A DNA stretch of 64,000 nt. Source: Rahnella aquatilis CIP 78.65 = ATCC 33071 (GTDB lineage Bacteria; Pseudomonadota; Gammaproteobacteria; Enterobacterales; Enterobacteriaceae). The translations under genes and the position numbers were made by a program. The stretch is from contig NC_016818.1 in the NCBI RefSeq assembly GCF_000241955.1, positions 558,001-622,000 on the forward strand, given 5' to 3'. Below are positions 26,314 through 35,929 of this stretch, piece after piece; position 1 is the first letter of the stretch; each line of letters starts with the position of its first letter. The notes under the pieces are model-generated. The model did not search any database. It was not told the DNA's origin and saw nothing but the letters and a program-made list of their open reading frames with translations.

Positions 26314-27300
26314 TTAAGGCTGGTTATCGGCCGGGAACACCACGCCGGTCTGACGGCGGATTTCCGTCAGCACTTTGGCGGTGATACGCGAGACTTCCAG
26401 CCCCGGATGCGCGACAAACTGGCTGTCGACCAGAATCGCAAACGTTTCTGCTTCATACAGCATGGTGTTGATGTGCTGGGGCTGGGTCAGATCCAGCTTC
26501 TGGCTGCCGCGTGGTGTCAGACTCAGCGTCTGGCATTCAGACAGTTTTTCCATCTGCAATGTGCCGTCTTCGCCCTGGATCTCACTCGGCAAATGGGAAT
26601 CACTGATTTTGGAATGATGGATCACCACTTCGAAATCATCAGCATAAGACAGGATTACGGTGCCCTGACCATCAACGCCGCTTTCCAGCAAGGTCGCGGT
26701 GGCTTTCACCGATTCCGGTTCGCCAAACAACGAAATGGCACTCGCCAGACAGTAATAACCGATATCCATAATCGAGCCGTTAGAAAACGCCGGGTTAAAG
26801 GTATTCGGGTTTTCACCCGCCAGATAGCGCGGATAACGTGATGAATACTGGCAGTAATTCAGAATGGCTTTACGCAGTTTACCGATACGGTTCAGCGCGC
26901 CTTTCATGTGCAGGAAGTTCGGCAGATAGGCGGTTTTAAAGGCTTCGAACAGCACCACGTTGTTCTCTTTCGCGCAGGCGATCAGGCTTTCGGCTTCGCG
27001 CAGATTGGACGCCAGCGGCTTCTCGCAAATCACGTGCTTTTTATGGCTGAGGAACAACAGGGACTGCGGGTAGTGCAGGGAGTTAGGGCTGGCGATATAC
27101 ACCGCATCAATCAGATCAGACGCCGCCATTTCTTCAAGAGAATCAAAGTAATGCCCAACCGGATAATCCTCACCCAGCTTTTTAGCGCCTTCCAGCGTGC
27201 GGGAGTAAATCGCGGTCAGCTTCATTTTACCGCTCTCGTGTGCGGCATCAATAAAACGCTGGGTGATCCAGTTGGTACCAACAACCGCAAAACGAATCAT
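26314..27300 (-). CDS. ygjR: Gfo/Idh/MocA-family oxidoreductase YgjR
   Basis: NAD(P)-binding dehydrogenase of 328 aa. The N-terminal Rossmann fold has GTNWITQRF, and the family motif EKP is present (ICEKPLASNLREA). A C-terminal alpha/beta domain follows. It matches E. coli YgjR, which has no established substrate. The position next to ygjP and rlmG is the same as in E. coli, supporting orthology. Confidence 0.88.
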   Translation of the reverse strand: MIRFAVVGTNWITQRFIDAAHESGKMKLTAIYSRTLEGAKKLGEDYPVGHYFDSLEEMAASDLIDAVYIASPNSLHYPQSLLFLSHKKHVICEKPLASNLREAESLIACAKENNVVLFEAFKTAYLPNFLHMKGALNRIGKLRKAILNYCQYSSRYPRYLAGENPNTFNPAFSNGSIMDIGYYCLASAISLFGEPESVKATATLLESGVDGQGTVILSYADDFEVVIHHSKISDSHLPSEIQGEDGTLQMEKLSECQTLSLTPRGSQKLDLTQPQHINTMLYEAETFAILVDSQFVAHPGLEVSRITAKVLTEIRRQTGVVFPADNQP

Positions 27301-27332
27301 ATGTATTCCGTATAGATAAGTGGAGATCTCAT

Positions 27333-27839
27333 TTAGGTGTATAACTTACCGAATATTTCCAGATGCGTCAGATACATGCGCGTGTCGAACTCTAACTGAT
27401 GATAGTCAGGCGTCATATGACAGCACAGGCTGTAGAACGCTTTGTTGTGTTCTTTTTCTTTCAGGTGCGCGAGTTCATGCACCACGATCATTTTCAGAAA
27501 CGCTTCCGGCGCGCTTTTAAACACCGTCGCCACCCGGATTTCCGCTTTGGCTTTCAGCTTGCCGCCCTGAATACGGGATATCGCGGTATGCAGCCCCAGC
27601 GCGTGCTTCATCACGTGGATTTTATTGTCATAAGCCACTTTGCTTAACGGCGATGAACTGCGCAAAAATTGATTTTTCAGGTCCAGCGTATACTGATAAA
27701 GCGATTTGTCGGTGGTCAGCTCGTGCGGTTCGGGATATCGCGTCAGCAAGACGTTACCCAAACGTTCCTGGTCGATTAACTGACGCACCTGAGCCTGAAG
27801 CGACTCCGGATAGCCTTGCAGATAGGTCAATTCAGGCAT
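27333..27839 (-). CDS. ygjP: YgjP-like metal-dependent hydrolase
   Basis: YgjP/WLM-type zincin of 168 aa. The metal motif HELAH is at residues 121-125 with a third histidine at 131 (EKEHNKAF). Family members are small cytoplasmic proteins; the E. coli homologue has been linked to nucleotide or peptide metabolism only tentatively. It is 32 bp upstream of ygjR on the same strand and diverges from rlmG. Confidence 0.88.
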   Translation of the reverse strand: MPELTYLQGYPESLQAQVRQLIDQERLGNVLLTRYPEPHELTTDKSLYQYTLDLKNQFLRSSSPLSKVAYDNKIHVMKHALGLHTAISRIQGGKLKAKAEIRVATVFKSAPEAFLKMIVVHELAHLKEKEHNKAFYSLCCHMTPDYHQLEFDTRMYLTHLEIFGKLYT

Positions 27840-28009
27840 AACTGTTTGCTTTGTCTCTTATTGCCGGGGAAAAGATGCCGTACCGGTCAGTGCAGTTTTT
27901 GCAACGATCGCGCGGATCAGGCAGATAAACCCCTTTTTAACTGAAAAAACGTTTTACTGATAGACCAAATTAAGGGATAAACAGCGCAAATTGAATACGA
28001 GGAGGGCCA

Positions 28010-29161
28010 ATGAGCCAATTTGAAACCGAAACCGGTGGTCAGTTATTGCAACTGCGTCTGGAACGTTATCCGCTGGAAGAAGCGGCAACGCAGTTACAGG
28101 CATGGGAAGCGGCCGATGAATATCTGCTGCAAAACCTGAACACCGAGGCGCTCAACGGCCGTCCGCTGCTGATTTTCAACGATGCGTTCGGCACACTGGC
28201 CTGCGCATTGCAGCCGTATAATCCGACCAGCGTCAACGACTCCTTTATGAGCCAGCTGGCGATGCGCCACAACCTGCGCCTTAACGGTTTTGACGAAGAC
28301 AGCGTGGCGGCACAAAGCAGCCTGGTGCCGTTGCCGATCAATCCGGGCCTGGTGATCATCAAAGTGCCAAAAACACTGGCGCTGCTGGAACAGCAACTGC
28401 TGGCACTGCGGGAAGTGGTGACGCCGGACACCCGGATTATCGCCGGTGCGAAAGCCCGCGACATTCATACGTCAACGTTGCAGCTGTTCGAGAAAATCCT
28501 CGGACCGACCAAAACCAGTCTGGCGTGGAAAAAAGCCCGTCTGATCCATTGCGAAGCCACCTTGCCTGCGCAAACTGCGGAACCGGTAATTTCTGAATGG
28601 GCGCTGGATGACAGTGAATTCCGTATCTCCAACCACGCCAACGTGTTCTCACGCGGCGGTCTGGACATCGGTGCACGTTTCTTCATGCAACATTTGCCGG
28701 AAGGCATCGAAGGGCGCATGGCGGATTTGGGGTGTGGTAACGGCGTGATCGGCATGACCGCACTGGCGCTGAATCCCGATGCACAAATGCTGTTCGTCGA
28801 TGAATCCTATATGGCAGTGGAATCGAGCCGTATTAACGTCGAAAACAATTTGCCGCAGGATGTCAGCCGCTGTCATTTCGAAGTGAACAATATGCTGGCC
28901 GGTGTTGAACGTGAAACGCTGCACGCCGTGCTGTGTAACCCGCCGTTCCATCAGGGCACCGTTGTCAGCGATGACACTGCCTGGCGCATGTTCTGCGATG
29001 CCAAACGTTGCCTGCAAACCGGCGGCGAACTGCGCATCGTTGGCAACCGCCATCTGGATTACTACCAGAAGTTACGTCGTCTGTTCGGTAACTGCACGAC
29101 GATCGCCACCAATCAGAAATTCGTGATTTTGCGTGCTGTGAAAACCGCCGCACATCACTGA
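28010..29161 (+). CDS. rlmG: 23S rRNA (guanine-1835-N2)-methyltransferase RlmG
   Basis: SAM-dependent methyltransferase modifying G1835 of 23S rRNA. It has an N-terminal non-catalytic methyltransferase-like domain (about 1-190) and a C-terminal catalytic domain with motif [14 protein letters not shown] and motif IV CNPPFH. At 383 aa it has the normal length. GAGGAGG lies just upstream of the ATG. In E. coli rlmG and fadH are convergent neighbours; here an 18 kb T6SS island separates them. Confidence 0.95.
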   Translation: MSQFETETGGQLLQLRLERYPLEEAATQLQAWEAADEYLLQNLNTEALNGRPLLIFNDAFGTLACALQPYNPTSVNDSFMSQLAMRHNLRLNGFDEDSVAAQSSLVPLPINPGLVIIKVPKTLALLEQQLLALREVVTPDTRIIAGAKARDIHTSTLQLFEKILGPTKTSLAWKKARLIHCEATLPAQTAEPVISEWALDDSEFRISNHANVFSRGGLDIGARFFMQHLPEGIEGRMADLGCGNGVIGMTALALNPDAQMLFVDESYMAVESSRINVENNLPQDVSRCHFEVNNMLAGVERETLHAVLCNPPFHQGTVVSDDTAWRMFCDAKRCLQTGGELRIVGNRHLDYYQKLRRLFGNCTTIATNQKFVILRAVKTAAHH

Positions 29162-29177
29162 TCGCTAAATAGCAGAC

Positions 29178-29229
29178 ATGAAAAAGCCGCTGATCGGCAT
29201 TGCGCTGATCGCGGCTTTTTTTCGTCTGC
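29178..29229. repeat. Left 52-bp direct repeat of the T6SS island (rlmG terminator)
   Basis: These 52 bp, from ATGAAAAAGCCGC to TTCGTCTGC, are identical base for base to 47193-47244. The core is a hairpin (AAAAAGCCGC / GCGGCTTTTT with inner GATC pairs) with T runs on both sides, so it terminates rlmG rightwards and the T6SS operon leftwards. Bases just outside also show partial identity (GTGCC after a 2-base mismatch). Confidence 0.95.
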
Positions 29230-29249
29230 TGGTGCCCTGGTATTGGTCT

Positions 29250-29789
29250 TTATTCTTTTTCTGCTTGTAGCTGCAACACGTTTCCTTCCAGGATTATTTT
29301 CAGGGGGGCATCGGGAATGAGTTCTTCCCGTTGCAAAACCAGACGCCAGGAGTCTTTCTGAAGGTCGGGTGTTCTGAAATGTGCAACCACCGCGACATAC
29401 ATCGCTTCTTTTTCTATCGGCATATTCAGCGTGGCACCGCCGTCCGGGCGTACACGGATGTCTTTCCCCGCCAATATGTCGTCTTTAAGCACGGTACTGG
29501 CCTGTGTCAGCAAAGTCTGATAATCCGTCTGATCAAAGATCTTTCGGTCTTTTAGCTGATATATCCAGACGTCAGTCGCCAGTGAGGCACCTTCTTCGTC
29601 GGGATTGACTGAGGCCCGGGCGATAAAGTCCAGCTTCAGTGTTTTAATTTGCTTATAGAAAATGGCCTGGGTCATTGCAGATGTGCCATCCGAAATGGAT
29701 TGTGTCAGTCCGCATCCGCCGGTCAGCCCTGACAAGAACACAAGAGTCACCACTGCCGGATATCGCCACAGGGAATTAAAAGCAGACAT
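29250..29789 (-). CDS. tssJ: T6SS outer-membrane lipoprotein TssJ
   Basis: TssJ/SciN lipoprotein, 179 aa, which anchors the TssLM membrane complex at the outer membrane. Signal peptide residues 1-25 end in LTGGC, with C26 as the lipidated cysteine. A transthyretin-like beta domain follows (WIYQLKD... MYVAVVAHFRTPDLQKDSWRLV). It is the last gene of the leftward operon and ends 20 bp before the left direct repeat. Confidence 0.88.
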   Translation of the reverse strand: MSAFNSLWRYPAVVTLVFLSGLTGGCGLTQSISDGTSAMTQAIFYKQIKTLKLDFIARASVNPDEEGASLATDVWIYQLKDRKIFDQTDYQTLLTQASTVLKDDILAGKDIRVRPDGGATLNMPIEKEAMYVAVVAHFRTPDLQKDSWRLVLQREELIPDAPLKIILEGNVLQLQAEKE

Positions 29790-30867
29790 TTATCACCTCA
29801 CGGGTCTTAAGATTGGGCTTCAGCCCCTGATAGTCACTCAACCGGATGGTGAGGGTGGCGTTCAGCGGGACTTCAGATGATGTGGATGCGGAACGCATGA
29901 CGGTGGTGTAACCCAGTTGCCCTCTGAATCCACCGTCAGAAGAGGTGTGTAATCGGGCGGGGGGCAGGATGTGACGCGGCAGCGTCAGCAGAATACGGGC
30001 ATCAACCCGCCATCCCAGATATACCCGTAACAAAACGAGTAAATCCTCCGATAACTGACCTCCCGGCAACCACGCCTGCGCCTCTGCCGGATTTTCCGTA
30101 TAGAGTTGCAGTTCGAACATACTGTTGACCTCTTTGGCTGAATGACCGAGCACCGGCCGCAGGCCCAGCGGCGTTTTATCACCAAAACGCAGTGGCTTAA
30201 TGGCAATTGTGCGCGGATAGTGAAGACGAACGCTGGCTGTTGTCTCTGAAGACAACAAATCAACCAGTGCGATGACACCTTCCGCCGTACGGGTTGGCAT
30301 CCGCATATTGCTGAGTAATGCCAGAAAGCGGGACACCGGAGTGGCAATGTTTTTCGCTGTCCCCGGAATGCCCAGACCCATGAGTCCGAGCAGGCGCTGT
30401 GATGTCTCATCGGTGCCTCCCGCCTCGAAGCTGGCCGGATATGAGTATTTTCGCCATACCCGATAGAACTGGGTCATGATGCGGTGATTAAAGATATCCA
30501 GAAATTCCTCGACTGCTTCATGTCCTTCACGGCGCTGAGCGATATCATCCAGGTAGCTGGTGGGCAGAGGGGAGTCGACGCCATACAACCCCAGGAAAGT
30601 GGTTCTGACGGTGGGAGGACGTTCAGGGTGATCCCGATCGCACTCAAGTGCTTTTAACTCACTGACCGGAAAGCCCATGCCCGGATGGGGGCGAAAACGT
30701 ATCAGATCATCTTTCGGGGAACTGGTACTGCCAAGCGGCGGGCGTCGGGGGGAGGATTGTTCAATCAACTGACAAAATCGGTAAAAGTTGGTGTAAGGCA
30801 ATTTGTCGCCCATATCCCGTATCAGCCGGGAATATACTGGCTGTGGTTCTCTTTCCATTGCAGGCAT
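29776..30867 (-). CDS. tssG: T6SS baseplate protein TssG
   Basis: TssG (ImpH/VasB), a wedge component of the T6SS baseplate, working with TssF, TssE and TssK. The opening YTNFYRFCQLIEQ and the RPHPGMGFPVSEL segment are typical, and FLDIFNHRIMTQFYRVWRKY is a family signature. It overlaps tssF by some 46 bp if the first ATG is used (37 bp from the internal ATG at 30858) and overlaps tssJ by 14 bp. Confidence 0.9.
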   Translation of the reverse strand: MPAMEREPQPVYSRLIRDMGDKLPYTNFYRFCQLIEQSSPRRPPLGSTSSPKDDLIRFRPHPGMGFPVSELKALECDRDHPERPPTVRTTFLGLYGVDSPLPTSYLDDIAQRREGHEAVEEFLDIFNHRIMTQFYRVWRKYSYPASFEAGGTDETSQRLLGLMGLGIPGTAKNIATPVSRFLALLSNMRMPTRTAEGVIALVDLLSSETTASVRLHYPRTIAIKPLRFGDKTPLGLRPVLGHSAKEVNSMFELQLYTENPAEAQAWLPGGQLSEDLLVLLRVYLGWRVDARILLTLPRHILPPARLHTSSDGGFRGQLGYTTVMRSASTSSEVPLNATLTIRLSDYQGLKPNLKTREVINVCF

Positions 30868-32585
30868 TTTCCTGAGGGTTGAACGATAAGCGTGAGCCGG
30901 TTAAACAAATGTATATCGGCATAAAGAGCCAGGAAGCGGTTAAGTACCTCACCAAAAAGATAAATATCCCCTTCACCGTAAAACCCCGGCGATTCCACAG
31001 TGACTTCAATGTCAACGCCACGCAGCAATAAACCTTTTTCAAAGCGTTGTAACCGGAAGTGTTCGACCTTCACGATGGCATCCAGACGGCGCCGGTTATC
31101 TTCACTTTCTGTCCAGTCATAGAGCGCCAGTGTGTTACGCAAAACTTCAGCGTTATCCATCATTGATAAAAAATGGGTGCCGAGATGACTTAAAACCCGC
31201 CAGTGGAACCGATCACGGTTTGGCGGATAGGCTGGCATGGTCGGGGGGCAAAGATTGAGTATGTTAAGCGGCACTGGCAGGGCCTGCGTGGTGGCATTCA
31301 GTAATGTGCTGCGCAGTGCCAGGCGGGGCAGCTGTCCGTTTGTACCGGTCAGGCTTAAAGTCAACGTCTCGTCGGCTATCTGACGTTCCTGTTCGAACCC
31401 GTCACCGCCTAAAATCAGCCAGGTTTCATGCAGCCCGGTAACGCCCGGTTTGACGCGGGTGTGATAGTAGCGGGCGGGTAAGTGACGGCGCAGCGTACCG
31501 CCATGGTATCGAAAAGTACGAAAAGGGGTGTAAACCTGCGCATGCGTGCGTCTGGATGAAGTGACATTATCGACTGAAAATATCTCGGTACAGGCCGGCT
31601 GCTTGCACAGAGGTTGTAACAGATAGTCGGTTTCCTGATTGCTGATACTCAGCGGTTTGGCATCAAGAGAGAAAAGATTGATCACTGGAACACAGTGCAG
31701 CCGTAAGTGACTGGCATCCAATGAGAAGTCAGAGGGGAAGGGGCTGTCGAGAACGATGTCCACTTCAAACCCTGCCAGGGTTGCGGGCAGTTCAACCCGT
31801 TCAAGCCCGCAGAGGGAAACGAACATAAATTTCTCACGGAAGGTAAAATATTCCAGCAACTGTTGATAGCCGCAACAGGTCGCATCGCCTCGTTCCCAAA
31901 GATTGGCCAGTTCTCCTAATCCTTCTGCCTTAAAATGTAATGTGACCGGTTGCCTGTCGACCTGTCCGGGCAGGCGCAGGTAGCATTTTCTCACCTGATG
32001 CGTCAGCGCCAGCAACAATGCGCAGGCTAACGGAGCATCGCCGTTCAGATAGAGCGGCAGGGAGGTAAGATCAACAGACTGCCAGTTCGCCAGCCGGCTG
32101 CAGCTAAAACGCAGACGGATAATGTGCTGTCCATCGGGCTCCATTGCCAGCGAGGCGTGTGACAATATCAGGGGTTGCAACTGTAAATCACGTGTTGTGC
32201 GGTAGCGGCAGCGGGTACCCTCCGTGCCAACAGGCTGCGATATGACTTCAAAATGCGCGACAAGTGTTTCCGTCATTTTCATCTCCTGCCAGGCCGGAGC
32301 CAGTTCCACTATCGAGAGCGAAGGGATAGTTCTCAGATAGTGCGGCCAGAGCATACTGACCAGGCCTTCGGTGAGTTCCGGCAGGTCATCGTCAAGCTTT
32401 TCCCGCAGGCGTCCCATTGAGAAAGAGAAGCCCTGAAAGAGTCGCTCTACGGACGCGTCAGCACTGCCAGGCGTCATCAGCCCTATTTCAGCTGCGCGGT
32501 CAGGATGTGCTGTGGCAAACTCCTTGGCGGCTTCCCGCAGATAGCGCATTTCAGCATCGAAATATCGCAAAGTTAAATCTTCCAT
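30822..32585 (-). CDS. tssF: T6SS baseplate protein TssF
   Basis: TssF (ImpG/VasA), 587 aa, the main wedge protein of the baseplate. The N-terminus (LTLRYFDAEMRYLREAAKEFATAHPDRA) and the following RLFQGFSFSMGRLREKLDDDLPELTEGL are strong family signatures, and the length is normal. It starts 8 bp after tssM and overlaps tssG. Confidence 0.94.
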   Translation of the reverse strand: MEDLTLRYFDAEMRYLREAAKEFATAHPDRAAEIGLMTPGSADASVERLFQGFSFSMGRLREKLDDDLPELTEGLVSMLWPHYLRTIPSLSIVELAPAWQEMKMTETLVAHFEVISQPVGTEGTRCRYRTTRDLQLQPLILSHASLAMEPDGQHIIRLRFSCSRLANWQSVDLTSLPLYLNGDAPLACALLLALTHQVRKCYLRLPGQVDRQPVTLHFKAEGLGELANLWERGDATCCGYQQLLEYFTFREKFMFVSLCGLERVELPATLAGFEVDIVLDSPFPSDFSLDASHLRLHCVPVINLFSLDAKPLSISNQETDYLLQPLCKQPACTEIFSVDNVTSSRRTHAQVYTPFRTFRYHGGTLRRHLPARYYHTRVKPGVTGLHETWLILGGDGFEQERQIADETLTLSLTGTNGQLPRLALRSTLLNATTQALPVPLNILNLCPPTMPAYPPNRDRFHWRVLSHLGTHFLSMMDNAEVLRNTLALYDWTESEDNRRRLDAIVKVEHFRLQRFEKGLLLRGVDIEVTVESPGFYGEGDIYLFGEVLNRFLALYADIHLFNRLTLIVQPSGKCLQWKENHSQYIPG

Positions 32586-32593
32586 GAGAATCC

Positions 32594-35500
32594 TTAATCT
32601 GGTGTGTCGGAGCCGGATTGGTTATCACCGGCATCATTTGCAGTGGCTGGCGGAGGAAGGAAAATTGACTGCGGCATTTTGAATCCTTTCAGCGCCAGTA
32701 ACGCCAGCGGGCCTTCTCCTGCCTCGGTTCGCATCAGATAGTTAAGAGGTAAACCGTCTGGCGCTTTCCATACGAGTCTGAAGGTGCTGGAATCGATTTG
32801 CGTCACTTTTGCTTTTTCCAGCAGGCGGATAAATCCCCAGATCCCCGGATAATCGGCATACAGACGGGTGCCTGCCCGGACGCTTACCCAGCTTAAGGTT
32901 ACGCGGGGTTTCCATTGGCTGTCAGGCCAGTTGAAGGGCTGCCAGCTTTCCATCTGGTTAAAGTATTTCAGGTTTTGCTGATCGAGGGTCAGCTCGGTTT
33001 GCATCACGTCTTTGGCCGGTTTGGCCATCAGTTCAAAGTGCAGGCTGGCGTCGCCATGAGTGAACACCACATCGGCAAGTTCGGAAAGCTGATTCAGCGC
33101 CTGAAGGAATTCCGGGTCAAAATGTAATCCCTGTGCGCTGATAACGTCCGGTTCCCAGTGACGTCCCTGACGTTTAATCACGCCATTGAGATTGGTGGTG
33201 ATAAAGCGCGCAATACGTCCGGTGTCGTTGCGAAGATATTGTGACATCAAGGCCAGAGAGACTTCACTTTGCACGGGGGCAAAGGGGTAACGGCCATTAA
33301 AATCGGCGCTCCAGTCCTGAACAATGGCGTTTCGCCACTGTGCATTAATACTTTCTGCGGTGGGGGTGAGCACTTGTTGCCAGGCCTGTTCCATCGGCTG
33401 AACAAACATAGCCTGGCCAAATCCGCTCCATTCCTGACCCAGACTGGCGGCAACCAGACTGCCGTAATCGCGGGTATCGGTGACATCCACCGATTTTCCC
33501 TGAAAGACGGTTTGTGCCAGTGCCTGGGTCATTGCCTGCGGATCAGCGGTATTGGTCACCTGTTGTAACCTGAGACGTACGCGGGTTATCCGGGTCAGGA
33601 AACTTTGCAGACTCAGTGAGTTATAGCCATCGCCGCCAGCATTGCTGTTCATTAATGTCAGTAAGGGCGTGAAAGTATCATCAAGAGGTCCCTTCGTGTT
33701 TTTATCCCGCTGATCAATGGCGGGTTTTTGATCTGCATGAATCAGATTCTGCGCGGATTTGACCAGTGATTCGGTCAATGCTTCGTTCTGCCGCCCCGTT
33801 TTTCCCTGATAATCCAGCGTATTTAACAGGGCGACCAGCGGCGATTGCCTGATGTCAGCCAACAGCGTCAGTTGATCGATGGCATCAGATAATGTGTCAG
33901 CACGACGCCAGTGAATGCTGTTCAGAAAACCGAGCCATGCACCGGAGAAATCTGCAAAGTAGCGCTCAGTCAGCCGTGCTTTCAGCGCCTGCGGTGAGAT
34001 ATCTTCTTTGACAGGGTGCTTGTTATCATTTAACACCCAGTCAATTTCATCCCTGCGGGTATTGACCACGTCATCAATAGCGGGCTGTACCGCCTCTTCC
34101 CAGGCCTTGCGGGTGAACATACCCGGAACCACACTGTCGGTGCTGAACAACGGGCGGGCAGAAGTATCACCCACCATATCTTCAAGGTGCATGTCGGCAT
34201 AGTGACGGGCAACCTGTAGCAGCATCTTCTGATATAGCGAAGCTTCCGCGTTTCGCATGCCAATCTGGCGTAACAGCAAGGTGCGCACCTGACCCACCAT
34301 CGCTTCATCTTGCGTGATTTTCCACTGCGGATGCGCAGACAAGTTCTGGGCATAAAAGCTCAGCAGTGAAGGGCCGTAATTACGCCATACCGCGTCACTC
34401 ACGCCGTTGCGTTGAGGCCACTGTTTCATCATTGTCGTGGTGAAGTATTGCGCGTCCATCTTCTCAGGGCGGGCCATCATCAGATAGGCTTTGAGCTGAT
34501 CATAGGCTTGTCGGGCCATCAGGCCGCGCTGCGGACTATCGGGGGGCAGACTCAGCAATGCGTTCATCTGTTGTGTCAGTTTGCTTGCGGCGGCGTCACG
34601 AATAAATGTGTTGTTAATCTTCAGATAATGCGGCCACAGCGCGGCAAGAAGTGCCTCGTTTTGATTCATGCCAAAACGTAAATACCAGGGCGCGCCGTGG
34701 ACTGCCCGGTACTGCAACTGGCCTATTTTCCGTTGCAGCTCTTGCAGGTTCATCAGGCGTTTTTCCAGCGGGATAGCGGGATCAGATATCCTGACGGTGA
34801 GGTCGACGCTTTCCCTGAGTACGGCACGGTTAGCCGTAAACGACAGCACGGCAGCGAAACACCAGAAAATTAATAATCCGGCAAGGGAATAACGCAGACC
34901 TTTTGCCCAGGGGATGCCTATACGTTTTGCCCGCACAGAGGACAAGTCATTGAGGATCCCCTTCCAGCTGGCATCAGGCAGCCAGCGAAATTTATCGACG
35001 CCTTCGACGAAGCGTAATGGCTGACTAAACATGATGCCGCGTAAAGGGGCGGCATACGGGCCCGATAATAACGGCGCAAGGGTTGCGCGCAGGCGTGCAA
35101 TTTCCCCGTTCAGTAACTGATGTGAGAGGCGTAACATGAAATCGTCGGCGGGCTTTTGAAGCACCTGCTGAGTCCCCTGTACCGTCAGTTGTGATGTCAG
35201 TTCCCGCAGCGCTTCTTCCAGCATTTGCGGCGTACTGTTTGCGGGTAACAAGCATCCGATGGGTTGGGTTTCACGGGACGCCGGGGGCGATTCGCTATTT
35301 TCAATCTGCCAGACATAGAGGGGAACCTGCCAGCCGAGTAATTTCGCGCGATCACGTAACTGACGTGCGGCGGTGTCGGCCAGCGAAACCTGCTGATGAC
35401 GGGCATCACATACCCAGACGATGGCCTGAGGCGGGCGGCGGCGTAATTTGCGCAGCGCCGCAATACGGTTGCTGTCTGATGCTGAGGTGATGTTACCGCC

Positions 35501-35929
35501 CCATAACAGTACGGTGCCATCGGCTTCAATCCACTGTTGTGAAATCAGTTCGGGGGCAATCATCCCCACAAGCCTGGATTGACCGACCAGAACAACTAAC
35601 CGGACTTTCGACCGCCAGAAGCGTCCATAACGATGGCGCAGATAATCACAAAGCTCTTCTGTATAAGGGGATTGTGTTTCGCCGTCAGCAGCAGAATGCG
35701 TTTCTTTTTTCGATACGGGGCTCCGGGCGGGCGGGGGCCGACGTGAGTTGCGATAAATAGCCATCACTGCGAATAACAGTGCCATGCCCAGCGCCCAGAT
35801 CAGACTGCGCAGCAACGGGCTGAGCCCCCAGCGTTCGCTAAAGAAATACAAAACCGCGGCGAGAATCGCACCAAATACCATCGCCAGCAAACTGGCTCCG
35901 GAAGGGCGGGATGCAAAGGGATTAATCAT
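32594..35929 (-). CDS. tssM: T6SS inner-membrane protein TssM (IcmF)
   Basis: TssM, 1111 aa, spans the envelope and joins TssL to TssJ. Two N-terminal membrane helices (about 13-57) and a third near residue 350 are seen, followed by a long periplasmic part. The cytoplasmic NTPase-like loop lacks a Walker A: the expected P-loop reads VVLVGQSRLVGMI with no GKS/GKT. The start overlaps the preceding gene's stop in an ATGA. Confidence 0.93.
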   Translation of the reverse strand: MINPFASRPSGASLLAMVFGAILAAVLYFFSERWGLSPLLRSLIWALGMALLFAVMAIYRNSRRPPPARSPVSKKETHSAADGETQSPYTEELCDYLRHRYGRFWRSKVRLVVLVGQSRLVGMIAPELISQQWIEADGTVLLWGGNITSASDSNRIAALRKLRRRPPQAIVWVCDARHQQVSLADTAARQLRDRAKLLGWQVPLYVWQIENSESPPASRETQPIGCLLPANSTPQMLEEALRELTSQLTVQGTQQVLQKPADDFMLRLSHQLLNGEIARLRATLAPLLSGPYAAPLRGIMFSQPLRFVEGVDKFRWLPDASWKGILNDLSSVRAKRIGIPWAKGLRYSLAGLLIFWCFAAVLSFTANRAVLRESVDLTVRISDPAIPLEKRLMNLQELQRKIGQLQYRAVHGAPWYLRFGMNQNEALLAALWPHYLKINNTFIRDAAASKLTQQMNALLSLPPDSPQRGLMARQAYDQLKAYLMMARPEKMDAQYFTTTMMKQWPQRNGVSDAVWRNYGPSLLSFYAQNLSAHPQWKITQDEAMVGQVRTLLLRQIGMRNAEASLYQKMLLQVARHYADMHLEDMVGDTSARPLFSTDSVVPGMFTRKAWEEAVQPAIDDVVNTRRDEIDWVLNDNKHPVKEDISPQALKARLTERYFADFSGAWLGFLNSIHWRRADTLSDAIDQLTLLADIRQSPLVALLNTLDYQGKTGRQNEALTESLVKSAQNLIHADQKPAIDQRDKNTKGPLDDTFTPLLTLMNSNAGGDGYNSLSLQSFLTRITRVRLRLQQVTNTADPQAMTQALAQTVFQGKSVDVTDTRDYGSLVAASLGQEWSGFGQAMFVQPMEQAWQQVLTPTAESINAQWRNAIVQDWSADFNGRYPFAPVQSEVSLALMSQYLRNDTGRIARFITTNLNGVIKRQGRHWEPDVISAQGLHFDPEFLQALNQLSELADVVFTHGDASLHFELMAKPAKDVMQTELTLDQQNLKYFNQMESWQPFNWPDSQWKPRVTLSWVSVRAGTRLYADYPGIWGFIRLLEKAKVTQIDSSTFRLVWKAPDGLPLNYLMRTEAGEGPLALLALKGFKMPQSIFLPPPATANDAGDNQSGSDTPD

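Noticed and set aside
29181..29229. Small peptide reading MKKPLIGIALIAAFFR from the ATG in the 52-bp repeat
   Set aside because: The sequence resembles a signal peptide by chance. It has no ribosome site, runs through a terminator hairpin and ends shortly after.
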